Shown: positions 23,905 through 36,281 of the stretch, in pieces | Numbering within the stretch: the first letter of the stretch is position 1 | Layout of the letters: each line of letters begins with the position of its first letter | NCBI GenBank assembly: GCA_035578905.1 | Contig: JAQJVL010000156.1 | Location: forward strand, 806,001-870,000 | Origin: Stictocephala bisonia | Lineage: Eukaryota; Arthropoda; Insecta; Hemiptera; Membracidae | Direction of reading: 5' to 3' | DNA length: 64,000 bases | Notes under the pieces: generated by a model | Told to the model about the DNA's origin: nothing | The model's database searches: none | Seen by the model: the letters and a program-made list of their open reading frames with translations, nothing else | Translations under genes and position numbers: made by a program

Positions 23905-24415
23905 CAAGTAATTGGCGCAAACTTTCCCCTATATTAAACACTAAAAAATATCTACTTTGAAAATTACCAGTTTGATTCCCAAACTTTTTTTACCATAATT
24001 CAAAAACTAGTCAAGTTAAAGACATGCAGTTTTTACTAAAATTTAAATTGTAATTTACGTCTTTCCTGAAAATTTAATCAAAATCGTTAGAGCCGTTCTA
24101 GAGAAAATTCCATTTTTCAATAATTTTTGCCCATACAAATTAAAACAACTAAAGTTTCAAAAAAGTCAAAAAATGGTCTGGAGATATTGGCTAAATACAC
24201 ATACATACCAAATTTCATAAAAATTTATCCATCCGTTTGGTCTCCAGCGAAGTTCACATACGGACAGACATCTATCACTTTTTTTCGAAAAAAAACACTT
24301 TTTGGGTTCAAGGGACCCTAAAATGGATTTTTAGACCAACTTGTACACGACATTTTTTTAGACGAGCACAATACTTTCTCTGTGCTTACGCATATTGGAA
24401 AAAGTAAAAAGGTAC
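23905..24415 (-). repeat. Dispersed repeat R1, copy C
   Basis: Reverse orientation of the family at 4785-5295: ATTGGCGCAAACTTTCCCCT at one end, GGGTTCAAGGGACCCTAAAA in the middle, TACTTTCTCTGTGCTTACGC at the other. Confidence 0.8.
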
Positions 24416-24525
24416 TCAATGACTTCCAAAACAAGCTATGTCATTAATTATATTAGGTTACACACATATTTGATGGTTAAGTGATTTAAAAAACCTTATT
24501 CAAATTGCTATAACAAGAGACTCAC

Positions 24526-24660
24526 ATGAATGGAGGATGACTGGTGGAGACACGGGTGAAGCTGGTGGAGCCGTCAACTAACAGGTCTTTACATCTGAGT
24601 GGAGGAAACCACCAAGTCGTACGATGACTAGCCTAATACTGATAGCCTTTCAACTGATTC
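24526..24660 (-). other. Candidate non-coding first exon of the scavenger receptor gene
   Basis: On the minus strand a G+C-richer stretch ends in a textbook donor (CAT|GTGAGTCTC, intron from 24525). Splicing it to the acceptor at 18236 gives no in-frame ATG upstream of the CD36 start, so it would be 5' UTR. It contains ATG followed directly by TAA, a minimal upstream ORF. Upstream on the minus strand (24660-24800) the sequence stays G+C-rich for this window and could hold the promoter, but I see no convincing TATA box. The 5' limit given is arbitrary. Confidence 0.3.
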
Positions 24661-25112
24661 AATATTTGGCCGCAGTGGCCAGGGCTGACTACAGCCGTGA
24701 CCCTGGCTGATAGGGCTGATAGAGCGGAGACTCAGCATACACTCTGATCTAACACTGTCAGAAGTGACGGGAAACTACTCAACACGTTCGACATTCAAAA
24801 CAAACAATGAAAGGGTTCAATAACGTAAAACTAATGCAGGCTTATTTTGTTTGAAAGCTATTTGTTGTCGTTGGATTGTTCATATTGGTAAATTTGTTGG
24901 TATTTCCAACACTTCAAGTGTTTACGAAACTAACAGAACGTTTCGGCGTGACTCATGTTGGTGTTTGACGTTTGTGGTGAGTTCCGACCGTAAGTGTGGT
25001 GGTTCGTGGTACATTGTCCCCATACACAATGGATATTTCTGCGTATTGTTGATTTAAAACATGTTCTTTTGTTATTTGTATTGTATTACTCTTACAATAT
25101 ATACCAATCTAA
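24661..25112. other. Possible promoter region of the receptor gene
   Basis: Upstream of the candidate non-coding exon on the minus strand. It has modestly higher G+C (GGCCGCAGTGGCCAGGGC near 24670) and a repeated GGCTGATAGGGCTGATAG. The plus strand has a short non-homologous open frame that I do not consider a gene. Confidence 0.3.
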
Positions 25113-26209
<1,097 letters not shown>

Positions 26210-26796
26210 CATGAGTTGGGGCCTAATGTCGGTCAAATATTATATGTACACGAGTTTGAGAGTCTGCAGAGGCTGTCAGCCATGTTGGTTTTAATTCCAC
26301 AAGAACAATGTTATTTTCGAACCGGAGATAAAATCAAGCGTATTCAAACTAAACAGTTTTTATGGTTAGGTGTAAGATAGGACATTTTAGTCCTAACCTC
26401 ACCAATTTTGTGTACAATAAAGTCATTTCATCTCATTTCATTTCATTTTTAAACGGGGGTTTTCTCAAACAAATTGCATAAGAATGAAATTGCGCGTTGG
26501 AATCACTTTGCGAATTTAGTTTTATAGAAAAAAATATTTTAAAAAGTGTAGTGTGAAGTTTTAATTTTCACATATTTTACAAAACTAGGCGTATCTATTC
26601 AAAATATCAAAAGCAAACCAACTGTGCAATATGATAACGTTTAAAATGACACCTCATATATAACATTTGGTTAATAAATATGGATTCACAAATGACAGTG
26701 TTCTTATTGGATTAAAACCAACATGGCCGACAACCTATGCAGACTCTCAAACTCGTGCAAATATAATATTTTACCGACATTAGGTCCCAACTCATG
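26210..26796. mobile_element. MITE family C (ATGTCGG type), foldback
   Basis: Terminal inverted repeats of about 130 bases: left CATGAGTTGGGGCCTAATGT, then CACGAGTTTGAGAGTCTGCA and CCATGTTGGTTTTAATTCC; the right end is the reverse complement with small changes. No ORF. A second, one-armed copy lies inverted at 61845-62240. Confidence 0.8.
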
Positions 26797-27392
26797 ATTA
26801 CTAATGAACTAAGAGGCCTACGAAAAATCCAATCACAACTTTGTTTTCCTCGTTTACGTACGTTATGACATACTTAAAATCACTTTGAATTGATCGATTT
26901 AAATCGATTTAAAATCATTGCCTTTACTTACCCATATAAAAGTAATGTATCGTAACTATACATTCCATAAGAATTACTGCCATGTAATTAGTTTTACAAG
27001 CTCTAGACGCAAAGAAAACGTTGTTTCAGGATATTGTTAAGAACTATTTTTCTTGGAAGTTAAAATTATGAAAATTATAAAGCTTATATAAAACATTCTT
27101 GTTAACCATTTATTAAAATATAAATGCGATACGTTAACGGGGGTTTTTAGGTTTTTAGTAATAAAAGTGTAAAGTTGATGCACCTTGAGAACTAGTTAAA
27201 ATTCCGATACTTTTGTTTCAACTAGGACAAAAAATTATTGAAATTTATAATAAAATGTAAAAAATTGTATAGCATAAAATTAAAAAGGAAAACAATGGTG
27301 TAATTGAATTTTTCGTAGGCCACTTAGTTGTTAAGTAAACAACCTTCAAACTCGGGTACACATAGTTATCGAGTTGCGTGCGCCGACAGTAA
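26797..27392 (+). mobile_element. MITE family B, copy adjoining family C
   Basis: Same family as 12510-13066: AAAAGTAATGTATCGTAACT, AAACTAGTTAAAATTCC-like sequence, and the terminus CAAACTCGGGTACACATAG then GCGCCGACAG. It directly abuts the family C element. Confidence 0.7.
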
Positions 27393-27704
27393 GTCTCCTT
27401 CAGGCCTGTTTAAGGTAATCGCTTGTCAACGAATTTATTGGCCATTGTTACCTCTTACAATGTACAAAAAGTACAATAACTGTGTCGATATCTAAAGTGT
27501 TTTCCAATCACTTATTCACGATTTTAATCTTTTTCGTCAGTAAAATATTTATTACTTTGTTTTTTAAGTTAAGGGGAAACTCAACCCTTAAGAGAAATTA
27601 CTTTATTTTTTATAAAAATTATATACCCTTTATCATATGTATTTAGGAAGGTAATAAAACAATTTGTTTTGGTATTCTACTTTTTATTTTATTTATTCTT
27701 AAGA
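27393..27704. other. No clear feature
   Basis: A+T-rich sequence between two repeats. Confidence 0.6.
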
Positions 27705-27935
27705 TCGTCAAGATTTGGGCGAATATGGATTTTGAATGAGTGTGATGAGTCAAGATAAACGAGTGTAGTTATTGTTACTATCTGAGTTCAACTAAGCTCG
27801 GAAAAGACTATTTATTAATAGCCCAATAGTCAGGACAACCATGGGACCTACAGCTTTACGTGGAATCCGAACCACTTAGTGTTGGTTTGATTTTCAGCTA
27901 ACTGACAAGTCTGACACTCAGTTCTCTTCCCTACA
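27705..27935 (-). mobile_element. SINE-like repeat family S, copy 2
   Basis: Closely matches 22165-22395, including the minus-strand B-box-like GGTTCGGATTC and the AATAGCCCAATAGTCAGG region. It is followed by a G+C-richer tail (27945-28090) that has no second copy here. Confidence 0.6.
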
Positions 27936-28989
27936 CAACATCTGAACCTTGACTACCATCCAACATGGACACCCAGACGTCTCTAGTAGTGTCCACGTCG
28001 ATGGCAACTATTGAGCGGACGCCGTGTCGGTATTAAGAGGACCAAGGATAGAACCTATCGCCTACAATCTCCCAAACACTTTGTCCCCAAGTAGCTGGGT
28101 TACAGCACTGCGCATTAATGCCGACTGTAAAAATATATTTCCACCTATTATTGTTTTCATTCCCTTAATAGTGGTTGATTTTTGTTCATAACAGCGTTTC
28201 CTTGGGACAACTGGATCTTAAATACTAAACTAGATATCTAGTTCCTATTTTGAAGGTAACATATGTATGCACAACCTGTAGGAAGAGATTATATATAAGC
28301 ATTCATCTTTTGAAATTATGAATTCAAAAAAAATTCTTACCATACATTTTAATTGTATAGTTTTTTATTGTTAACATTTTGTACATCGTACTTTTATAAA
28401 CCCATACTACAGGTTGTAGAGCATCTTATCCCCTTCAAAAAAGTTTGAAGGCTTTATGTGGTAAAAAAAAGGAACTACGACCGTCCCCGTACTTGAAAAC
28501 AAGCTGTAATTAAACTTTCGGAAAACGGGAAAAACTAAAACATGTTATTTTACTTATAAAATACAACTGTTTTACGCAAGCAGTTATTTCCAAAATATAA
28601 CTTGTAGTAATAAAGTTGTTTGTAATAATACATTGTTGCCAATGCTAAGCGGCAAAATAACACATGTGCAGTTCATCATAACATGTTACTACAGTGATAA
28701 GTACTGTATGAAATGATATTGTGACGAAACTGGGAAAATAGGTAGGTGCCAGCTTTTCGTAATACATTTATAAAAAATGTTTATAAAGACTTTTTCACTA
28801 GATTTATACATGGAAGTGTTCAGAAAATGCTCTTTAATAATAAACTTAAATAAAAATAAAATGTCATATTTTCGCCATTTTTGGGTGGGGTAACCCCCCT
28901 TAAACATCAATTTATCATTGGTCGCGTAATATTGTACTTGCCAGTTATGGTAATCATGGATATTACCATTTATATAAGTCTAGTTTCAG
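27936..28989. other. No clear gene
   Basis: 27945-28090 is CpG-containing and G+C-richer (CGTCGATGGCAACTATTGAG) but has no long frame. The remainder is A+T-rich. Confidence 0.5.
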
Positions 28990-29039
28990 CTTATATAAAT
29001 ATGTTATGAGTAACAAAAAACTCGGCCCTGCGGGCCTCG

Positions 29040-29059
29040 CCAGGGGGCAAGCCCCCTGG
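29040..29059. other. G+C-rich perfect hairpin
   Basis: CCAGGGGGC, two-base loop AA, GCCCCCTGG. It sits in a very G+C-rich 70-base patch (29020-29075) in otherwise A+T-rich DNA. Such hairpins often lie at ends of Helitrons and other repeats, but I see no Helitron CTRR end here. Confidence 0.7.
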
Positions 29060-29105
29060 ACCCCCGGATCTTTTTGCTTAGAGCCTACGGCTAAAATTCA
29101 AGAAA

Positions 29106-29580
29106 CATGGAACATGCTTTAGCTGCGCTTTTTCTGTTTGCTGGCTCCTTTTTAATAATTTCTGCAAATGTATTTCTCCGAAAACAACGAATTTTAGATT
29201 TCATGTAAGGAATTACAAAAAATATAAACATATCTTAAAAATATAAATATATCTTTACTTTTTAAATTTTATTGTTTCGCGGCTCAGGTTCTTACTCACG
29301 CGATGACTCATTACCACCTTGAAAGGAAGTTAATTATTATCTTATATAATCCTATAGACACAAAATGGATTCTCTAATTAGGACTTAATTTTGTATATTT
29401 TTAACAAGAGTTGTCATGGAAACTAAAGATGTACTTTGATGAACGCTTGCAAATAAAATCATTATTGAAGTCAACACTGATATGTCATTGTGTTTTCATG
29501 GTTACGCGTCATCTTCCCGCGTCACCCTCCCGCGTAACGTTTTCAGGCAGTTAGGTCAAGACTAAAGCATGTTCCATGCT
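29106..29580. mobile_element. Small inverted-repeat element, 17-bp termini
   Basis: CATGGAACATGCTTTAG at the left and its exact reverse complement at 29564-29580. The right interior has repeated CCCGCGTCA/CCCGCGTAA words. No ORF and no clear target-site duplication. Confidence 0.5.
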
Positions 29581-30010
29581 AATATAAAAGGTTAAAAGAA
29601 ATCAATATTAAAAAATTAAAAGAATGTAATGCAAGTTTTAAATACGAACAGCTTTAAAAAGCAGCAATGTACTGTAGAAACAGGTCATAGTTTCTCATCC
29701 TTTAAAAAATAGAAAAAGTTCAAAATTATAAGTATCTTGATACATACGAAACAGAGTATATGAATAAATATTTTGGAAATTAGTTAATGATGAACCACTT
29801 ATACAAAATGTTCCTATTCTTTAATAGTTTATAATCTAATTTAGCCATATTGGTGTTGGCCACCCTGTACAAGTCACTTGTTTGTCGGCTCCCCCTCAGG
29901 TAACGCTATCTGATGACTCATTCGTCCATTCTATTCAAAACACAGTTTGGCTCCTCCACATAACTATGGAGAGTTATACTTGGATGTCTCCCTCTGTCTT
30001 CCTAAGGTCG
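29581..30010. other. No clear feature
   Basis: A+T-rich, no coding or repeat recognised. Confidence 0.6.
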
Positions 30011-30754
30011 TTAAGGTGGTGCAATCGGTTTTCAGTGATTAATTTATTTTCCAATTTTATAATCAAATGTACCTTCTCTTGAGACAAGAAAAACATACTT
30101 TTTTTACTACTACATTAGAACTTGTGGCCTTGTGAAGGGGCAAAGTTAGCTGATTTTAAATCAACTATAAGACAAAACCATTCAAAGTACAAATTAATTT
30201 TTGTATAACTACGTTTTTACACATAACTGAAGGGATTAAGATTTTTTCATTTAAATAATGTAAACTGATAATAATTTTAAAGGTTAAAAAATACTTTTAA
30301 TTTGTAACTAATAAATGCCTTTTTCACCTTTAAAACTATAAATATTTTTACATTTTTTTAGTGAAAAACATGTTAATCCTTCAGTTATGTGTAAAAAACG
30401 TAGTTATAAAAAAAATGTGTACTTCGAACAGTTTTGTCTTAATGATAATTTAAAATCTGCTAAATTCACAATTTCAAAAGGCCACAAGTTCTAATGTAAT
30501 GGTTAAACTTTTTTTGAATTATTTTTCCTGTCTCAAGGGAAGGTACTTGTTTCCATAAGAAATATGTCCTAGTGCATAAGGGTTTAGAGTATTAAGTTCT
30601 TATTAATATATTTTTGTTCTTTACTTTTTTTATTAATATTAGGTTTTTTATTTGTTAATATTAGGTCGTTATTAAGTTCTTATTCTAACTAATTTTGATT
30701 ATAAAATTGGGAAATAATTAACTCACCGAAAACCATGCAATTGCACCACCTTAA
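30011..30754. mobile_element. TTAA-flanked palindromic MITE, copy 2
   Basis: TTAAGGTGGTGCAATCGGTT at the left and AATTGCACCACCTTAA at the right. It matches copy 1 (22944-23542) arm for arm but carries about 140 extra A+T-rich bases in the right arm (about 30560-30690). No ORF. Confidence 0.85.
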
Positions 30755-31635
30755 TAGATTTCACTTCTAAAACTTTTCAAATCACCTTTTATGACTAAAC
30801 AATGTTCTTTTAACGTATATGAAATAATTTATCTGTCTGTATTTTCCAGATAGTAAGATAAAATTATTACTTTCCTAACAAATATATTTCCAAATAACAA
30901 AAACTCATAATTCATATATAAATAATATTTTAATTTTTTTCCTAGTTTGCCACCACGTTTAATTTTCACAGAATAATTAAATCCAGTATTTTTGGTGCAG
31001 TACTCCTATAGCGAGACTATTATGCTTTCCTCTCAAGTAAACGGTTGCAGCAGATCAGACTGTTTACCTTAATTATCTACTTTATAACTTGTTTTGGTAA
31101 AATTGTTTGAATGATTTTCATACATTTAGATGTTGGACATTTGAAATATTAGATATTTCAAATATTATAGCGATAATAAAAATTCTAACATGTCGAAAAT
31201 CTTATAAATCAGGATTCTAAAAGTATGTAAGCCCCTATAAAACTGATAAAATATGCTCCGTCCGTACTTAGTTTTATAGGCTTTATATTAATACGACACT
31301 ATTGCTGCCTAATAATATTGTACTCGTTAACTAAGTGCTGTTTTTTATTAGAACGTAAATTGATTATTATTGTTTTGTATTATTATTTTGTTATTATTAT
31401 TTAGATCTATTTACAAACCGTTTCACTGTGAGAAAAACATTTTTTTAATGAGGGTTTGAAATAATAAATAAATAAAAGTGATAAAGGAAATCATAAATTG
31501 AGACATTATACTAGAAAATGTTAATTTAACAAATTAATAAGTTAAGAAGATATGTGTTTTTTAAACTTATAGCCTAATCCTCCTGAATTTGTAACTATAT
31601 GAAAAAAATGTAATTCACAAGCAAGCACCAATGGA
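30755..31635. other. No clear feature
   Basis: A+T-rich, no coding or repeat recognised. Confidence 0.6.
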
Positions 31636-32488
31636 TAGGGATGGCAAATAATTATCGATATATCGCAAACCAAATATCGATCTAACGATAATATAGAAAG
31701 AAAAATATCGATATATTGGGTAACCGAATTATAAATAATTTATATGTTCAAAACTATGCACTATCTCTTATGTCATGACCGAAAATACCCTCATGTTTAG
31801 CTATCGCTATTTAGAATAGTCTATTGAATGTAAAAATTAAATAAATTTATCTATACGAAACAAGTTGTGGTCTGTGGGGTGGATTGAAAACAATTCAAAT
31901 TAAGAATAATAATAATTATACATTTAATTATTATGTTAAATGTAAAAGAATAATATAGTAACATTGGTATTATTTTCCACACACTGGTTTACAATAAACT
32001 AGATTTCAGTGCATTAACTTCACGTAAAAAAGTAAATAAATAAAATTACTTAATTGCTTCAATGCATGTTTTGTACGTATAAGAAGCAATTTAAATGTTT
32101 TTTTTTCGAGTCGTGATAATTTTGGGGAGAGAGAATAACGTGAATATTTAGTGATGTGATATATCGGACCAATATATCGGACCAATATATCGGACCAATA
32201 TATCGGACCAATATATCGGACCAATATATCGGACCAATATATCGGACCAATATATCGGACCAATATATCGGACCAATATATCGGACCAATATATCGGACC
32301 AATATATCGGACCAATATATCGGACCAATATATCGGACCAAAATATCGGACCAATATATCGGACCAGTATATCGGACCAATATATCGGACCAAAATATCG
32401 GTATGGCCTATATTATTGAAAGAAAATATTGATATTAATTTATCGATACATATTTATCGATATTTCCGAATTATCGTTGCCATTCCTA
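31636..32488. mobile_element. hAT-like MITE with ATCGATA-rich ends and a 13-bp array
   Basis: Left end TAGGGATGGCAA followed by TTATCGATATATCG; right end TTATCGATATTTCCG then TTGCCATTCCTA. TAGGGATGGCAA-type ends are common in hAT MITEs. I could not see a clear 8-base target-site duplication. The interior contains the 13-bp array at 32159-32402 and short ATCGATA words. Non-coding. Confidence 0.65.
32159..32402. repeat. 13-bp minisatellite, about 19 copies
   Basis: Near-perfect repeats of ATATATCGGACCA, with two or three single-base variants near the right end. Every frame is open on the minus strand (a 13-residue repeat over 39 bases) by lack of stops, not by coding. Confidence 0.98.
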
Positions 32489-33044
32489 CCTATTAGGGGT
32501 AGTACAGTTCGACAAACATCTTGAAGGGGATGCCACCTTTGGGCTGGGGAGTATTGAATTGTTACTTTGAACTATAAGAACCTTTTTAAAATCTTTGTTT
32601 TCACTCAAACATATAATATTGTTCTTATGGAGAATGAAATCTAATATGAAATCTAATAGTAGGTAGATTGAACTCTTCTCATATTAATCCAAAACAGAAC
32701 CTACTTCTGCAGCCTCTTATTGATGATCAATAAGAATAAACCTAAAAAGTCGATAATAATCATTTTTATATCCACATCAGTTATTATCAGTTATTTAATC
32801 GTCCAAGACTAGAGTAGAGGTCCAACTACAGCTTCACGATCCTCCAGAGATAGCAAATCCTGAAATTAGAGAAACAATATGAAAATAAACAACACAAATT
32901 ACGAAACACACGTAGGTAAAAAACATCGACTCGTTGGAAAAGTCCAACTAAACTTAAGAATAATAATATCTCCAACGATTTAATAAATTTGAAACAAACT
33001 GTAATACCATCCCTTTTTTACTACTTTTTTACTATTTTTTACTT
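32489..33044. other. No clear feature
   Basis: A+T-rich, no coding or repeat recognised. Confidence 0.6.
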
Positions 33045-33835
33045 TTTTACTAGTTACTTTCTCTCATATACGTTAACATAGAGAAAGTATTGTGATCGTC
33101 CAAAAAACATTTATTTTATAAGTTAGTAAAAATCTAAATAGTTTTTTAATTAGCATAATACGTGTTGGTACATATACAGAACAAATAAACGTCAAATAAG
33201 ACAAATTTATTACAATATAACCACAAAATGCACAAATATATTACAATACAAGCACAAAATACACAAATTATTATGGTATTTTTTGTGCATTTTGTATTTG
33301 TATTGTAATATATGTCTGCATTTTGTGGTTATATTGTAATATATTTGTGTTGTGTAATGTTTACTTGTACTGTCTAAACATTCATTTTAGGGTCCTCTGC
33401 ATCCAAAAAAGTTTTTTTTTCAAAAAGAAAAATTTGTCTGTCCGTAAGTGTGCCTGTCTGTGTTTATATGCAGTTCGTTGGAGACAAAACAAATGGATAA
33501 ATGTTTATGAAATTTGGTGTGTAGATGTATTTAGCCAATATATCCAGAATATTTTTCTCTTTTTTGAAATTTTAGCTTTTTTTACGGGCAAAAAACATAC
33601 AACAATAGAATTTTCTCAAAAACTGCTCTAACGATTTTTAAAAATTGTCAGGAAAGATGTAAATTACAATTTAAAATATTTTAATAAAAACCGCATGTCT
33701 CTAGCTTGACTATTTGTTTAGTTATGGCAAAAAAACATATTTGGGAATCAAACTGGCAACTTTCAAAGATTTGATTTTTTTAGTGTTTAATAGGGGGAAA
33801 GTGTGTGCCAATTCTTTGGAACCATTTATTTTATA
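33045..33835 (+). repeat. Dispersed repeat R1, copy D, interrupted by a nested element
   Basis: R1 family (TACTTTCTCTCATATACG to AAGTGTGTGCCAATTC). Compared with copy B it is split after GTAAAAATC by about 240 inserted bases and resumes at CATTTTAGGGTCC. The repeated word TCTAAA on both sides of the insert may be its target-site duplication. Confidence 0.8.
33176..33373. mobile_element. Palindromic MITE P, copy nested in R1
   Basis: Long inverted repeat built of AATATATTACAATACAAGCA, CACAAAATGCACAAAT and their inverse, ending GTTTACTTGTACTGT. Same family as 60149-60385. About 198 bases, non-coding. Confidence 0.8.
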
Positions 33836-34338
33836 AAGTAATACATTTTACAGGCTCTCAATTCTTTCTTAGTTTCTGAACAGATTGGTGTAGGGGATTG
33901 CTGAGTTCACAATCAGCTGGATTAGATCAGGATTTGCCCAATAAAGGAGCAGCTGCACGTCACTTGCGAGTGGCGATTGCAGAGACAGCACGCAGGATTT
34001 AGGATATAGAGACCACTTGAATAGCGATCTTTTGGATTTCTCTTGTCTTCTTTAACCTAGGTCCTAGAGGATAAGCTTTTTACTGCTAAGAGCGGCTGTT
34101 GCCATGCTTAGGTAAGGATTAGTTCGATTTAAACGTTCCGCATCTGGTTAATAACGAAATACAGTCTGATCAGACTTACTGTTGATCTACTTTAATTTAA
34201 TCAATATAATCTGTTGTTTAACATTTTCCAGCTATATAAAATACTGAGACGTAGAAGGAAACCATATATAAAAAATTATAAGTACGAAAAATTGGCTTTA
34301 CCTACTTATTTTTTAATTAAGTTTTTATTTGAATACTT
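33836..34338. other. No clear feature
   Basis: Mixed-composition sequence with no coding or repeat recognised. Confidence 0.6.
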
Positions 34339-34547
34339 GGTCTTTTCCGTTAATTCACTACCACTACTAGTGTTAGGTATGGTTATGTTAGGTTAAGTTT
34401 GGTTAGGTTATGTTTGGGTTTTGTTATGTTATTTTAGGTTAGGTTTTGTTATGATATTTTAGGTTTGGTTTGGTTATGTTATGTTTGGTTAGGCTAAGTT
34501 AGGTTAACTAAGTTATGGTTATGGTAGTGAATTAACGGAAAATATCC
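34339..34547. mobile_element. hAT-type MITE (GGACCTTTTCCG family), compact copy with perfect 8-bp TSD
   Basis: Left end GGTCTTTTCCGTTAATTCAC and right end (reverse complement) GGATATTTTCCGTTAATTCA. It is flanked by GAATACTT at 34331-34338 and 34548-34555, an exact 8-base duplication. The 209-base interior is mostly imperfect GGTTAGGTTATG-like repeat. Confidence 0.9.
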
Positions 34548-34555
34548 GAATACTT

Positions 34556-36019
34556 GTATCATAATATAAGTTTGTAGCACTTTATTGGGATTAAAAATTT
34601 TCAGATCTTTAACAAAAAGATTCAATACGATTTAAAAACTTTTTAGTTGATTGAATGTCCCTTTATTATTGAATAACCGAAATGGGGCCGACGCATACTA
34701 TACAATACGCTTTTACAGATTAGCGGCTAAAATTTGGATGAATGTTTTTGCTTTCCCTTTGAGAATGTGTAGGACAAATTTACGTGTAAAGAATCAAAAG
34801 AGGCTACTAAAGTGTCCTTACTGGTTGGAACTGAAATACCTTAGTTGAGCCTGGTTAACACTTGTTTTTTATTGACACTTAATTCACAAACTGTAAAAAC
34901 AGGCACACCAGAATGCATTTGAAACGTTTGTATCTTATGCATTGTAGCTCAATAGATTTCGTTAGAGTACTTATTAGAAACAATCAATAATTTTTTACTA
35001 TATGTCCATAGTAAAACAAATTTTAGAAACAAAGCAAAAATAGGTCTTGTCCAAAAAGCCAAAAAAGTCTTGAGTGACTGTATCACTCACATATAATCAA
35101 TTCTCCCATTTTACTTGAAACTAGAGAGCTGCAAATTTATACAACCATTTTAATTGCAACCTTAATCGTATAGAATATTGCTAATAAGAGCTCAATTCGG
35201 TCAAAATTTTGAGATTATTGCACATTTAGAGCTTTGTAGGTTCTTTTTCTTTCAATGACGAACCATACGAAAATTATATGTGCGGTAAAAAATTTGCTAA
35301 TTATTCGTTTAGATAGCACAAATAGACAGTGGAAACTGCCTGAAAACAACTCAGCTCTAAACGGCTGCCGATACTTCTGGATACAGATGTTTTTCTTTTA
35401 ACATGAACTGAAGATGATGGTTGTCCAGGAAAGGACGAGCATTAGGACGTAAGTTAGCAAGTAGTTAACTTGGGATCTATAAAAACACCGCCAAGCCACC
35501 GTAGAAAAGTTGATAGCATAGTAGCCATGCAATCTTACCGTCAGCGGAAAAAACACTTTCCTATATCAAATGTACAGTTCGTGCTTATATTATAACGATT
35601 TATAGTGAACACTATTGTTATTAGAGGTGCTTTTAAGTAGCTATTCGTTGATATTATGAGTATTTTTCCTTAAGATCGTCGATAATGAAACTTAAAGTTT
35701 CATATAGTGTATATAAAAGAATACTCGCGCATTTAGAAAAATCAACTTATAATTCACTAGAATAGTTCCCACATTTGTGTTTTGATATACGGACTGAACT
35801 CTTGAAATAAAAACGACGTAATTTTTTTCGTTTTTCGTGGGCTGATATGGTTCCCTTAATCTTTCTTCTTTTTCTTCTATTCTAATGCTGTAAACATTAT
35901 TGATAGAAAGATGCACTATGTTTTGAACCTTTAAAGAGAAACTTCACAGTGTTAAAAGACTTTCAATGGAGCATTTATCACAGCTCGTTAATCTGTGAAA
36001 AGTGTAACCTCTGTTCCAG
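34556..36019. other. No clear feature
   Basis: A+T-rich, no gene recognised. Confidence 0.6.
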
Positions 36020-36104
36020 TGAAGTCACCCAACACGACCTATCTGTGGCTGGGTCGTCGTCGGAGACTGCGAAAACACAACGGCCCAACACTAGCGTTTA
36101 TTAA
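36020..36104 (+). CDS. Candidate terminal coding exon, unknown gene
   Basis: After the good acceptor CCTCTGTTCCAG an open frame runs EVTQHDLSVAGSSSETAKTQ and seven more residues to TAA. CpG-rich in an A+T-rich setting. The minus strand also has a plausible acceptor (GTTTTCGCAG), so the strand is unsure. No family recognised. Confidence 0.25.
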
Positions 36105-36281
36105 TTACCAAGCAATTTCCAACTATCTGAAGAATTTATTGTTTAAGAATTTATTGGGATTTAAGAAGTTATTGTTTCATTTTTACTTTTCTTTAATATC
36201 TAGGACATGATGATCAATGTTACATTTACTAAAGTGGCATCAAGCAGTACGTTGAGTCGAGCAGTTTCAAAAGTGGACTCA

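Noticed and set aside
29020..29075. Rho-independent terminator from the G+C-rich hairpin
   Set aside because: Bacterial feature with no meaning in this eukaryotic context; no adjacent gene.
34380..34510. Insect telomere repeat (TTAGG) tract
   Set aside because: Only degenerate GGTTAGGTTATG-like sequence inside a 209-base MITE with target-site duplication; not a telomere.
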